Of a stretch of DNA of 10,209 bases, positions 1-6,525 are shown one piece after another. The stretch covers positions 1 to 10,209 of the forward strand of contig WELB01000104.1 of assembly GCA_009602725.1 (NCBI GenBank). The letters are read 5' to 3'. Numbering within the stretch: position 1 is the stretch's first letter; the number at the start of each line of letters is the position of its first letter. The notes under the pieces were generated by a model, which saw only the letters and a list, made by a program, of their open reading frames with translations, made no database searches and was not told the origin of the DNA. The DNA comes from Spirogloea muscicola (lineage: Eukaryota > Streptophyta > Zygnematophyceae > Spirogloeales > Spirogloeaceae). Both the position numbers and the translations under genes were made by a program.

Positions 1-78
1 GGCAGGGCCCCGAGAACCTCGATGGTTACTTCAGGAGGAGGGGCAGCCGGTTGCAGACCTCTCTCCCACCCCAGACGC
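1..78. other. GC-rich left flank, possibly host DNA
   Basis: By hand count about two thirds of these bases are G or C, clearly richer than the viral genes to the right and similar to the host introns at the other end. No ORF or known motif is seen. It may be host sequence beyond the left edge of the insertion, but the exact junction cannot be placed from this window alone. Confidence 0.3.
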
Positions 79-1178
79 TTACACTTGGCATTGTTTACAT
101 TTCAACAGCTGGTTTATTTTGACCCATTGCATACGTTTGGCTCCGACTCCTTTGCTTCGCGACACCACCGCCTCATCCTTGGGCTTGACGATCCTCATTC
201 TTTACATATTATATCTAACACATCGTCTATGTGGCCGAGCCTTGTATCAAGGTTACGCTTGCCCACATACTTCCCCCTGTATAATGCTATGTCTATCACA
301 TGATACACATCTCCCAGGTATTCACAGTCAAGGATAGTCGTTCCTAGTACATCTTCCTCGAGGCTGCACACATATCTCACATTATCCCTTAGATCTACTG
401 AGAAGATGTCCCTCTCCAGAGATATTACAAAGCATCTTACCCCATCAACCTTTGGCGTTACTACCCAGCTGCCGCCAAAGATTCTCTTAAGCTCTTTCAA
501 GGTCATTGTCACGGGCCTCTGATATCTGTCCCCTATATTGGAGTTCACAAGGTGTTTTGCCGTAATCCAATCGAACCTTTCAACAAAAGCTGGTGACTCT
601 TGAAGTGCACAGCAAACCACCTCTATAGCCCGTATCATGCTAGATCCGTCAGCTAACTTGCTGTCTGGAGCCTCTACCTCTACACGGGGGTCTGACTCTG
701 CAGTCAGCGTTACGTCTACCCAGTATCCTAGTACCTCTCCTCTGAGCCTAGTTGATACCGTCTTATCCACACTAGACAGGGAATGGAACATAGAGGGCAC
801 ACTCATCTCTGTGCTTACATGCAGTGTACACCATATTCTTGGTGCCTCTGCTCTTAATATAGAGGACTTGCACACAACCTCATCAGAGACATCAAGAACA
901 CCAAGCTCTAGGCCAAACCTCTCTCGCTCGGCAAGCCTTGTGCTCTCTGGGACATCGCCGGCGCTACGATGGCGGTAGGTGCATTTCCTGTTGGTTTTAG
1001 ACAGCCTCTTTCTTTCTGCGTATGTTGCTATCTTCCAGGTACAGATGCCACTTCTTAGAAGGCATTCTACCGACCTTTCGCTCACTATTTGCCCACGTAT
1101 TCGAGCCTCTAGTTCTACCTCCTCGGGATCTAGACCTGCTTGCAAGAGCCTGCAGAGCATGTCCAAGGCCTCTTCCAT
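79..1178 (-). pseudogene. mRNA capping enzyme (RNA triphosphatase + guanylyltransferase), frameshifted
   Basis: The main ORF runs 1178 to 195 (327 residues). Residues 20-29 hold an ExExR strand (E22, E24, R26), and residues 166-169 a second glutamate pair (E167, E169), as in tunnel-type metal-dependent RNA triphosphatases. Residues 243-248 read KVDGVR, the guanylyltransferase motif I with the nucleotide-binding lysine. Motif III (LDCEY, 283-287) and IIIa (YHVIDI, 292-297) follow. The ORF stops before motifs IV and V. In another frame, 198 to 79 encodes 39 residues that contain IVKPK and, further on, QWVKI, resembling motifs IV and V; a frameshift near 195-204 therefore seems to split the gene. 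The methyltransferase domain found in many giant-virus capping enzymes is absent. The family caps viral mRNA made in the cytoplasm. It is divergent from the helicase at 1227, with 48 nt between them. Confidence 0.82.
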
Positions 1179-1181
1179 TAC

Positions 1182-1188
1182 AAATTGA
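1182..1188 (+). promoter_or_regulatory. AAATTGA promoter-like motif before the helicase
   Basis: AAATTGA lies 38 nt before the helicase ATG at 1227, in the short gap between the divergent capping and helicase genes. It matches seven of the eight bases of AAAATTGA, the early promoter motif of mimiviruses. Confidence 0.5.
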
Positions 1189-1226
1189 TCTACTCGGACT
1201 TGTTATGGCGCTGCGTAACAGATTCT

Positions 1227-1850
1227 ATGGATCTTTATCCTAGCATAGAGGATAAGAGCTTTCAATTTCTCATAGCGCGAAAGCTAGAGCTTAGAAACCT
1301 CCGCAACCCTGATAGGCTCTACGATCACCAGGAATTCGTGAGGAGATTTATGTCTCCGTACACACCCTACAGGTCGCTTATTCTCTTCCACCACTTGGGG
1401 TCAGGCAAGTCCATAGCATGCATAGCTGTTGCTGTAGACCACTACCTGCACGACGGCAAGAGGTGCGTGATTGTTACGAAAGGCGAGTCTGGAACAGACA
1501 ACTTCTTAGAGCAGATCAGGAGGTACCGCAAAATGTCGTCGAGAAGGCACGAGTGGGACGAGTCTATCTTTAGCATGAAGCACTATATATCCCTGTCCAA
1601 TCAGATGATGGCAATGTCTGACGAGGATCTTGTCTCATCATACTCTAGCAAGATACTTGTCTTGGACGAGGCACACAATGTCCGCTACTACCCTGATCTA
1701 GGGAGCGTTTATGGCTGTATACTCAGGCTTCTCAGGACTTGCACTAATACAAGGGTAATAATGGCTACAGCAACTCCCATAGGAAAGGTGGTAGTGGTAC
1801 CTCCACTACCTTGTAATAAAGAAGGGATGATTTGTTCTCCTATATCCTGA
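1227..1850 (+). pseudogene. D6/D11-like superfamily 2 helicase, 3'-truncated
   Basis: From ATG 1227 the ORF has 207 residues. It opens with YPSIEDKSFQ (4-13) and a Q-type region DHQEFVRRFMSPYTPYRS (33-50), the usual start of nucleocytoplasmic-virus transcription helicases related to vaccinia D6. Walker A is HHLGSGKS (55-62), Walker B with DEAH is ILVLDEAHN (143-151), and motif III is ATATPI (180-185). All C-terminal helicase motifs (IV-VI) are missing. Directly after motif III the sequence changes character: a short hairpin (1790-1810), then unrelated residues to the stop. This is a rearrangement or truncation, as the family is normally several hundred residues or longer. A further upstream ATG at 1140 is in frame but overlaps the capping gene on the other strand, so 1227 is preferred. 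Members act in viral early transcription or mRNA release; the exact subfamily cannot be settled. Confidence 0.8.
1790..1810. repeat. Hairpin at the broken end of the helicase
   Basis: An 8-bp perfect stem (GGTAGTGG / CCACTACC) with a 5-nt loop lies immediately downstream of the last recognisable helicase motif. A related hairpin is at 5810-5826. It could be a transcription-end hairpin brought in by rearrangement. Confidence 0.45.
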
Positions 1851-2028
1851 GAGTTGCTGGTTTTTATAGTGTATAATGGGGGTGATAGTTGCGTACCATA
1901 GATTATAGGATTGTACCTGAGAATAGCATGGTGAGACAAGACTGGCTACAGTTGAAGGTTATAAATGGTTAGGGGGCTGCAAGTAAAAATGGGTGATATC
2001 TTGAGCGTCACGTTTTGCTCTCTTAAAA
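1851..2028. other. Unassigned spacer in the viral part
   Basis: No convincing gene. A minus-strand ORF crossing from the helicase (1939 to 1709) has no recognisable motif and mainly shadows the helicase. Fragments in several frames suggest decayed coding DNA. Confidence 0.4.
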
Positions 2029-2370
2029 TCATAGTACATTTGCACACCAAATAACTTCACCTTGAGAAGTTGTGATTTTAGACCAGTATATAGCTTTGCT
2101 ATCGGACAAAATATCGATTAATACGTCATCTTTTAGGTGCTCACTCTTTATTCCGTCTTGGTACTTAAACACCAAGTGTCGGCCACCGCTAGGAGTCTTG
2201 ATTATGAGATCCGGTTTGCTGAAGTTGTCCTCCCAATACTTCATACCGTCGATCTTATTAACATGGTCCTCTCTTGACGCATCCTTTTTGTCAAGGTCAA
2301 CTGCAATGTACTCAGTCGTCTTACCTGTCAGGAACATGAAAGGCTGCAGATTGTTCCTCAGTCCCGGCAA
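2029..2370 (-). pseudogene. Archaeo-eukaryotic primase (PrimPol) fragment, copy 1
   Basis: The 113-residue reading frame begins at a TTG and is open to about 2406, without an ATG before FMFLTG, so the true N-terminus is lost. It carries the AEP active-site motifs in order: AVDLDKKD (motif I, metal-binding D-x-D), TPSGGRHLVF (motif II, with the conserved histidine) and VLIDIL (motif III). This is the catalytic core of bifunctional primase-polymerases, which in many DNA viruses is fused to a D5-type helicase; no helicase follows here. It is homologous to the copy at 5038-5613, sharing FLTG, the D-x-D strand and KIDG, but strongly diverged from it. Its upstream neighbour on the same strand is the polymerase remnant. 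Confidence 0.72.
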
Positions 2371-2474
2371 TGTGCGGCGCCTTTCTATATTATATTGGCA
2401 CAGGCGCTAAAGTATAGGCAGTCTCGCAGCAGGTCACCTGTGCACAGCATCTTTATCGATAGAACGGTACCACC

Positions 2475-2523
2475 TTAACTTAATCATATGGCTTGTTCAA
2501 TGATGAATTTATGATTAAGTTAA
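2475..2523. terminator. 14-bp-stem hairpin downstream of the DNA polymerase remnant
   Basis: Perfect inverted repeat: arms 2475-2488 and 2510-2523 (TTAACTTAATCATA and its complement) around a 21-nt loop. It lies just past the end of the minus-strand polymerase reading frame (2534). Mimivirus transcripts end at hairpins of this size, so a 3'-end signal is the simplest reading; a small palindromic insertion is the alternative. Confidence 0.6.
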
Positions 2524-2533
2524 TGAACACGCG

Positions 2534-3941
2534 CTAGTGACTACACTGTCTACAAAGCCGCTCGTTGTAAGAATATCTCACCCCTATGCCAAGCGTGGTT
2601 CTTGCTAGCAGCATTGAGAAGAAGATAATTGTCAAACCTGCTGTTGTAAAGCCTACAAGATAGTGCACACATCCCTTCTTAACCGGAGCGTTATGCACGA
2701 TGTACTGTATGAAGTCTCTCTCTACTGCGTGCTCGTCTGGGTTCCCCATCTTAAACCTCCTGTCTATAATATTACCAAGCCTGTCAACTACGGCTACAGA
2801 GTACGCATACGGCATCATCTCCAGCGTGTCTTTGCTCCACACTGTCTCAAAGTCGAAGAAGAAGTACCTCCTATTAGATGGCCTGCTCTTACGCCTGCGG
2901 TAGCTGTTCATCCTTCCCTGCAATATCAGCTGTAACCTTATCTCCCTGTCCAATAGCTTCTCTCCTGGCAAGTATCCGTCCTGTGTGTTTGCACATGTAC
3001 TCATGTGGCTCTCTCTTCCTAGCGATTATGCTGTAATGCCCATCCTTGAGCAATAATGATATGTCAGACGACCCTTTGCCGTGGAGCAAACGCGGCTTCT
3101 CGATATCTACATGGACTGTGTAGTCGCTGATGCGTCCCGTGTCTTTGTCCACAGCAGACACCACAAGGTCGACAACATCTTCGTAGACGTCTATAGTCTT
3201 TGCATTATGATTCTCTATCTTGTGGATATCCCACACGCCTATAAAGCCTCTTCCTATCCTTATGTTATCCCGCATTATATCGGGGTAGAAGCCTATGTGC
3301 AGGCTGTCTGCTACGCACCTCCGTAGACAGTCGCCATCGTCTGCTGGCCCACTCTTTTTCACCTCGTAAAACACAACATCAGACTTGCCTGATCCACCCT
3401 CATTCTTTCTGCTGACATGGACTATAAACATGCCAAAATCTAGTGCACACATAGTCATCAATTCTACGATGTCACCATAACCATCAAATATATCGAAAGA
3501 CCTCCCGTTCTCTGCGTCCAATATGTTCTGTAAGACCCAGTCCCAGCCCTCCCTTTCTATGTCCCTCTTAGGCATAGATATGGATGTAGTCCTATATCTT
3601 GCGCTAACGAAGCCGAGTGTTAGCCCTGTCGCGGTGTACCCCTCTGTTTGGTCAGCTCTGTGTATTGCTGACCTGACTATTATCAAGAATTCTTCGTTTG
3701 AAGATGGGAGAGCCTGATCTGCCTTTATGTTAAAGATAAGCCTCGTTGGCCCTCTGATCGACCTCTCTACAGTGTACACGTACTTCCCATCAAACTGGTG
3801 AATTTGAGTGTGGACATCCTGTACCGGCCTTGTAGGTGCCCAGTACTGCTCAGCGTACTGCCTGTTCTCGTTCTGCAGGTCCTCTAGCTGAGATTGAAGC
3901 CGTAAAATCTGCTGCTCGAGGAACAGCCGTGTGCCTGCCAT
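2534..3941 (-). pseudogene. Protein-primed family B DNA polymerase, N-terminal and exonuclease part, broken
   Basis: The first frame (3941 to 2889, 350 residues) starts with a coiled coil (about 6-32). It then shows the N-terminal region typical of Polinton and Polinton-like polymerases: GDCLRRCVADSL (203-214, resembling the OTU cysteine-protease motif), FIGVWDI (233-239), TIDVYE (249-254) and DISLLLKDGHYSII (293-306). The second frame (3004 to 2534) continues with a basic helix and exonuclease motif I, YFFFDFETVW (D51 and E53 of that frame, about 2846-2854), then PYAYSV. The frame switch lies somewhere in 2889-3004. A second shift near 2640-2650 falls in the exonuclease II region: the conserved asparagine and FDN residues appear only in a neighbouring frame. 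Exonuclease III and the whole polymerase domain are absent, so it cannot be active. Such enzymes replicate linear genomes from a terminal protein. Confidence 0.83.
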
Positions 3942-3949
3942 CGCTGGCT

Positions 3950-3957
3950 AAAATTGA
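3950..3957 (+). promoter_or_regulatory. AAAATTGA promoter-like motif before the small plus-strand gene
   Basis: Exact match to the mimivirus early promoter octamer, 29 nt before the ATG at 3987, in the gap between the divergent polymerase and small helical gene. Confidence 0.55.
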
Positions 3958-3976
3958 GAGCACAAAGTCGTTGCTA

Positions 3977-3983
3977 TCAGTTT
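3977..3983 (-). promoter_or_regulatory. AAACTGA promoter-like motif before the DNA polymerase
   Basis: On the minus strand AAACTGA (one mismatch to AAATTGA) lies 35 nt before the polymerase ATG at 3941, the same spacing as other motifs in this element. Confidence 0.35.
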
Positions 3984-3986
3984 GAG

Positions 3987-4390
3987 ATGTCAGATCCAGT
4001 CATAAGACTGCTCCCTGTCAGGCCAAGACCGTCAATATGGCCTGCTCCTAAAGAGCCTAGACAATCGAATATTTGCTAGACAAGGTAAAGGCAGGGTGTC
4101 GTACACACTCGGAAGAGGTGCTGTCAAAATCGCTGCTTGAACTTGTAAGAGACTTTGAGAATGCGCGTCGTGATAAGATCATACCGCCTAACACCAAGGC
4201 CCCAGGACGCTCTCCCCATAGACAGGGTTGCAGAGCTCCTGTACAGTATCAAGCAGCTGTGTCGCTCAAACCCTGAATGCAGCATATCTAAGACGCTGCT
4301 AGAAGGAATTATTCCAGATGCAATCTTCTTAAAACCTTTGACAAAATGATGCAAAGAATGCGCGGGAGAGATACAGGCGATATAAAATGA
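3987..4390 (+). pseudogene. Small helical protein gene of unknown function, multiply frameshifted
   Basis: A coding stretch of about 130 codons is spread over alternating frames. It begins at ATG 3987 (MSDPVIRLLPVRPRPSIW, stop at 4077-4079), moves to a frame read from about 4061 (LLDKVKAG ... ELVRDFENARRDK), returns to the first frame at about 4185-4320 (DRVAELLYSIKQLCRSNPE) and seems to end in the second frame with FDKMMQRMRGRDTG, stop at 4388-4390. The segments have helix-like composition. The C-terminal segment resembles the end of the tiny ORF at 4555-4659 (VDKMVQKMR), which supports the frame choice. No family is recognised. The exact promoter octamer upstream and the position divergent from the polymerase fit a viral gene. 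The C-terminal frame choice is the least certain part; staying in the earlier frame would end it at 4349. Confidence 0.5.
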
Positions 4391-4466
4391 TGAGGCCTGT
4401 AAATTCAAATGAGACAGTTGGATCGAGATGAGGACACCACAGGTCATGCAATAAGACTGTAAAGAT
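4380..4466. repeat. Direct repeat module A, copy 1
   Basis: 87 bp repeated at 4666-4752 with about five substitutions by hand alignment and no indels (offset 286). It follows the end of the small helical gene and contains a 17-codon ORF (4409-4462). Confidence 0.85.
4409..4462 (+). CDS. Possible 17-residue micro-ORF in repeat A, copy 1
   Basis: It encodes MRQLDRDEDTTGHAIRL, ends with TAA and has an in-frame TAA just upstream. The second copy (4695-4748) differs by one conservative residue (R to K) and by TAA to TGA, so the reading frame and its ends are kept. This is weak evidence of a real peptide; chance is possible given only two differences in 54 nt. Confidence 0.2.
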   Translation: MRQLDRDEDTTGHAIRL

Positions 4467-4467
4467 A

Positions 4468-4570
4468 GAATCATTGAGAAATGCAGCGATTTTTTTTACA
4501 TAACAAGGGGGGCTTTATATAGATAATTAAATAAATAAATAAATCAATGAATCAATGAGAAATGCCGCGC
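4468..4570. repeat. Direct repeat module B, copy 1 (AT-rich leader)
   Basis: Repeated at 4821-4918 with small indels in the T-run, the G-run and the AAAT tetranucleotide stretch. Order: GAATCATTGAGAAATGCAGC, T8, a G6 run, TATATAGAT, several AAAT units, then TCAATGAATCAATGA and ATGCCGCGC. It ends on potential start codons, so it behaves like a leader or promoter in front of short ORFs. A shorter, diverged third piece lies at 4787-4826. Confidence 0.8.
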
Positions 4571-4659
4571 AGTTCCCTGTAATATGCAGGGCATCTCTAC
4601 AAGTCCTAGATGCCGTTGACAAAATGGTGCAAAAAATGCGTTTTTTAAACAATAAGTAA
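4555..4659 (+). CDS. 34-residue ORF beginning in repeat B
   Basis: It starts at an ATG inside the end of repeat B and ends with TAA at 4657-4659. The last half (VLDAVDKMVQKMR) resembles the predicted C-terminus of the small helical gene (FDKMMQRMRG), and both are followed by repeat A. It looks like a partial duplicate of that gene's 3' end joined to a new start. Function is unknown, and it may be non-functional. Confidence 0.35.
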   Translation: MRNAAQFPVICRASLQVLDAVDKMVQKMRFLNNK

Positions 4660-4665
4660 TAGACA

Positions 4666-4752
4666 ATATAAAATGATGAGGTCTGTAGATTCAGATGAGA
4701 CAGTTGGATCGAGATGAGGACACCACAGGTCATGCAATAAAACTGTGAAGAT
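4666..4752. repeat. Direct repeat module A, copy 2
   Basis: Second copy of the 87-bp module of 4380-4466, offset 286 bp. It contains the micro-ORF 4695-4748 ending in TGA. Confidence 0.85.
4695..4748 (+). CDS. Possible 17-residue micro-ORF in repeat A, copy 2
   Basis: Copy of the micro-ORF at 4409-4462 with K in place of R at residue 16 and TGA in place of TAA. An in-frame TAG lies just upstream. Reported only because the frame and its bounds are conserved between the copies. Confidence 0.2.
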   Translation: MRQLDRDEDTTGHAIKL

Positions 4753-4786
4753 TGATGCCAATTAATAGAGCAACAGGCCGCTGTTC

Positions 4787-4826
4787 TTACATGACAAGGG
4801 GGGCTAAATATATCGATGATGAATCA
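4787..4826. repeat. Partial third copy of repeat B
   Basis: TTACATGACAAGG followed by a G-run, a TATAT stretch and GATGAATCA matches the middle of module B, directly ahead of the second full copy. It shows that the module has been duplicated more than once. Confidence 0.6.
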
Positions 4827-4918
4827 TTGAGAAATGCAGCGATTTTTTTACATGACAAGGGGGGGCTATATATAGATCAATAAATAAATAAATCAATGAA
4901 TCAATGAAAATGCCGCGC
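4821..4918. repeat. Direct repeat module B, copy 2
   Basis: Second full copy of the leader of 4468-4570, with T7 and G7 runs in place of T8 and G6. It again ends with TCAATGAA and ATGCCGCGC. Confidence 0.8.
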
Positions 4919-5045
4919 TCAACAGACACACTGTGCCGTTACAAAGTCTTACAACGACTACAGTGTCTACATTGTGAAGTATTCTTTTGTCATCATGAGC
5001 GAGTTAATAGCGTCAGACGAAGGGAACCCTATGTTGTTTATATAG
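4904..5045 (+). other. Coding-like remnant after repeat B
   Basis: Two overlapping frames are open. One starts at ATG 4904 in the repeat and holds a cysteine/histidine cluster (CLHCEVFFCHH) but runs on into the convergent primase gene. The other has no ATG at its start, reads KSYNDYSVYIVKYSF and later SELIASDEGNPM, and stops at 5043-5045, just at the end of the convergent gene. The second looks more like the natural C-terminus of a truncated gene. No family is recognised. Confidence 0.25.
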
Positions 5046-5613
5046 TAGTGCTCACATTTGTCACATTGAAGCAGTTGTTGAGTATCAGGTTTACAACCGC
5101 ATTAGGCGGAGGCTGGGGCAGCATTTTGTGAATGATCTTACATCCCTCCCCATACATAAAGCCCTTCCCGTTGTACAGTATCTCACAGAGTACATTTGGA
5201 ACTAGCTGCCCGCTCTTGACGCTCTCTGCGAGCTCGTCCGTCAACTTGTACACCTTGTGATAGCCCCCACCTATTGTCTTTGATGTAAAGGTATCTGGAT
5301 TTCCTATCGGTCCGCACCACATCTCGAATGCCTCTACACCGTCGATCTTGTCTATGTGGTCAGATCGGTTGCTATCTTTCCGGTCTATGTCCACAACGAA
5401 TAGTCCTGTGCCATCACCTGTAAGAAATATGAAGTACTTGTGTTCTGCATATTCTTTCCTCGATATGATTTCCTGAGACTGCTCTGGCGTTATGCTTGTC
5501 CACCCGGATATTGCAGGCACCTTCTTGTACTTGTTCTTATGAGAGTCTAGCTGCACGTGGCATGGGACAAACCTTGGACAGAACGAACGAATGAATTCAA
5601 AGTCCTTATCCAT
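5038..5613 (-). CDS. Archaeo-eukaryotic primase (PrimPol) domain protein, copy 2
   Basis: 191 residues from ATG 5613. The N-terminus has the KVPAISGWTSIT region that precedes PrimPol cores. Then come IFLTGDGTGLFVVDIDRKD (motif I with D-x-D, near residue 95), TIGGGYHKVYKL (motif II histidine, near residue 135) and VLCEILYNGKGF (motif III, with glutamate where copy 1 has aspartate). The catalytic core is thus complete, but the D5-type helicase domain usually attached in virus replication proteins is absent; the gene stops 20-30 residues after the core. It could be a stand-alone primase or a truncated primase-helicase. Copy 1 at 2029-2370 is a diverged paralogue. An AATTGA-like motif lies 39 nt upstream. 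No frameshift is seen in this copy. Confidence 0.75.
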   Translation of the reverse strand: MDKDFEFIRSFCPRFVPCHVQLDSHKNKYKKVPAISGWTSITPEQSQEIISRKEYAEHKYFIFLTGDGTGLFVVDIDRKDSNRSDHIDKIDGVEAFEMWCGPIGNPDTFTSKTIGGGYHKVYKLTDELAESVKSGQLVPNVLCEILYNGKGFMYGEGCKIIHKMLPQPPPNAVVNLILNNCFNVTNVSTTI

Positions 5614-5652
5614 AGCTACTCTGTTACTAGCAGTTTTAAGGCACTTAAATAT

Positions 5653-5659
5653 TCAATTC
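5653..5659 (-). promoter_or_regulatory. GAATTGA promoter-like motif before primase copy 2
   Basis: On the minus strand GAATTGA (one mismatch to AAATTGA) lies 39 nt before the ATG at 5613. The site touches the start of the divergent membrane-protein ORF. Confidence 0.4.
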
Positions 5660-5854
5660 ATGAGTACAATGAGTACGCTTGAGTACAGCATTATATTTAC
5701 AATAACCATCCTTATTACCCCTTTATTCTCTATTTATTGTTCAAATGTAGATAGAAGTATGCAAAGAGTACATGAGTTAGAGGATATACAAAGCCCCAGC
5801 AGCAGAGGGGGTAGTGGGGTACTACCTAGGAAGCGAAAAAGAATCTTAAGGTAG
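5660..5854 (+). CDS. Small single-pass membrane protein, unknown
   Basis: 64 residues from ATG 5660; an earlier in-frame ATG at 5591 overlaps the divergent primase and is less likely. Residues about 8-27 are hydrophobic (SIIFTITILITPLFSIYC), forming one membrane segment, and the tail is basic (RKRKRILR). No family is recognised. Small membrane proteins are common in virus genomes. A caution is that a minus-strand coding-like stretch (5826-5940) overlaps its 3' third, so only one of the two may be real. Confidence 0.35.
   Translation: MSTMSTLEYSIIFTITILITPLFSIYCSNVDRSMQRVHELEDIQSPSSRGGSGVLPRKRKRILR
5810..5826. repeat. Hairpin related to that at 1790-1810
   Basis: A 6-bp stem (GGTAGT / ACTACC) with a GGGGT loop. 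It shares the GGTAGTGG and ACTACC parts of the 1790-1810 hairpin. On the minus strand it starts at a TAG stop (5828-5826) that would end the coding-like stretch upstream. Confidence 0.35.
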
Positions 5855-5940
5855 AAGCGTACTCATCTATTGCGCGGGTCTTGAAGTACTTGCGCGGTTC
5901 CGATATGACATGGCACGCCTTCTTCTGAATTATTAGTGGT
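5826..5940 (-). other. Possible gene remnant on the minus strand
   Basis: A frame without an evident ATG reads KKACHVISEPRKYFK and TRAIDEYAS and ends with TAG at 5828-5826, immediately before a hairpin. The residue mix looks protein-like and fits a gene tail followed by a transcription-end hairpin, but no family is recognised and the frame is antisense to part of the membrane-protein ORF. Confidence 0.2.
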
Positions 5941-5946
5941 CTTAAT

Positions 5947-5954
5947 AAAAATGA
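5947..5954 (+). promoter_or_regulatory. AAAAATGA promoter-like motif before the 177-residue gene
   Basis: One mismatch to AAAATTGA, 37 nt before the ATG at 5992. The spacing agrees with the other viral starts. Confidence 0.45.
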
Positions 5955-5991
5955 GGAACATAACGATTGGGTCTGTTTGAAAGACAGATAG

Positions 5992-6525
5992 ATGGAGTCC
6001 TTAAGAAAGAGAAGAGTCGTTGATTATGACGATACTCGCACATACGACAACTATGTGTTACTAAGCTTGGACAAGATAAAGTCTACAAGTAGTTGGGACG
6101 ATATCGTTACCAGTTCTCTGAAGATAGAGACAAAAGATGTACACGATATAAACGCCACGTTTGAATGCAACCTAGACATATATAATGAGGCAGAGATTCT
6201 GCGAATTCCTGAATGGAAAGACGGTAAATGGTTAAAAAACGCAGACATAAAGTGCATAAACGCAAGTAACAAAGTAAAGACTCTTGTTGGAAAGATAAAG
6301 AACATATACATGGCTAACAGCAGTCTAGCTGAAGTACACGTAGACGGCTTTATGGACAGTCTGTTGCACATCATGTGCTTTGACGATTATCCATGTTTCC
6401 TACATCCTCAGTACGAATATTCAGCAGACATAGGAGTACTGAGCTCTCCACTTTATGCTCTCTGCAACCGAGTGCTTTACAGGCACCGCAACCATCTAGT
6501 CAATAAGTACTTACACTCCCGCTGA
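5992..6525 (+). CDS. 177-residue viral protein, possible truncated PD-(D/E)XK-type nuclease
   Basis: A clean ORF with an AAAAATGA motif 37 nt upstream and a hairpin across its stop. The N-terminal half has no known motif. Residues 113-150 (AEVHVDGFMDSLL, then FDDYPCFLHPQYEYSADIGVL) recall the start of PD-(D/E)XK-like nuclease domains that occur in many algal, oomycete and fungal genomes, where an acidic helix and an aspartate before a GVL strand precede the E-x-K strand. D146 would be the first catalytic aspartate. The E-x-K strand is not seen, so the protein is either cut short or belongs to something else. The family resemblance is from memory and uncertain; the ORF itself is well supported. 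Confidence 0.55.
   Translation: MESLRKRRVVDYDDTRTYDNYVLLSLDKIKSTSSWDDIVTSSLKIETKDVHDINATFECNLDIYNEAEILRIPEWKDGKWLKNADIKCINASNKVKTLVGKIKNIYMANSSLAEVHVDGFMDSLLHIMCFDDYPCFLHPQYEYSADIGVLSSPLYALCNRVLYRHRNHLVNKYLHSR

Noticed and set aside
637-978. Plus-strand 113-residue ORF
   Set aside because: Antisense shadow of the capping enzyme, serine/threonine-rich with no motif.
4124-4733. Minus-strand ORFs sharing MTCGVLISIQLSHLNLQ
   Set aside because: They match each other only because both lie on repeat module A; no start context, motif or conserved length.
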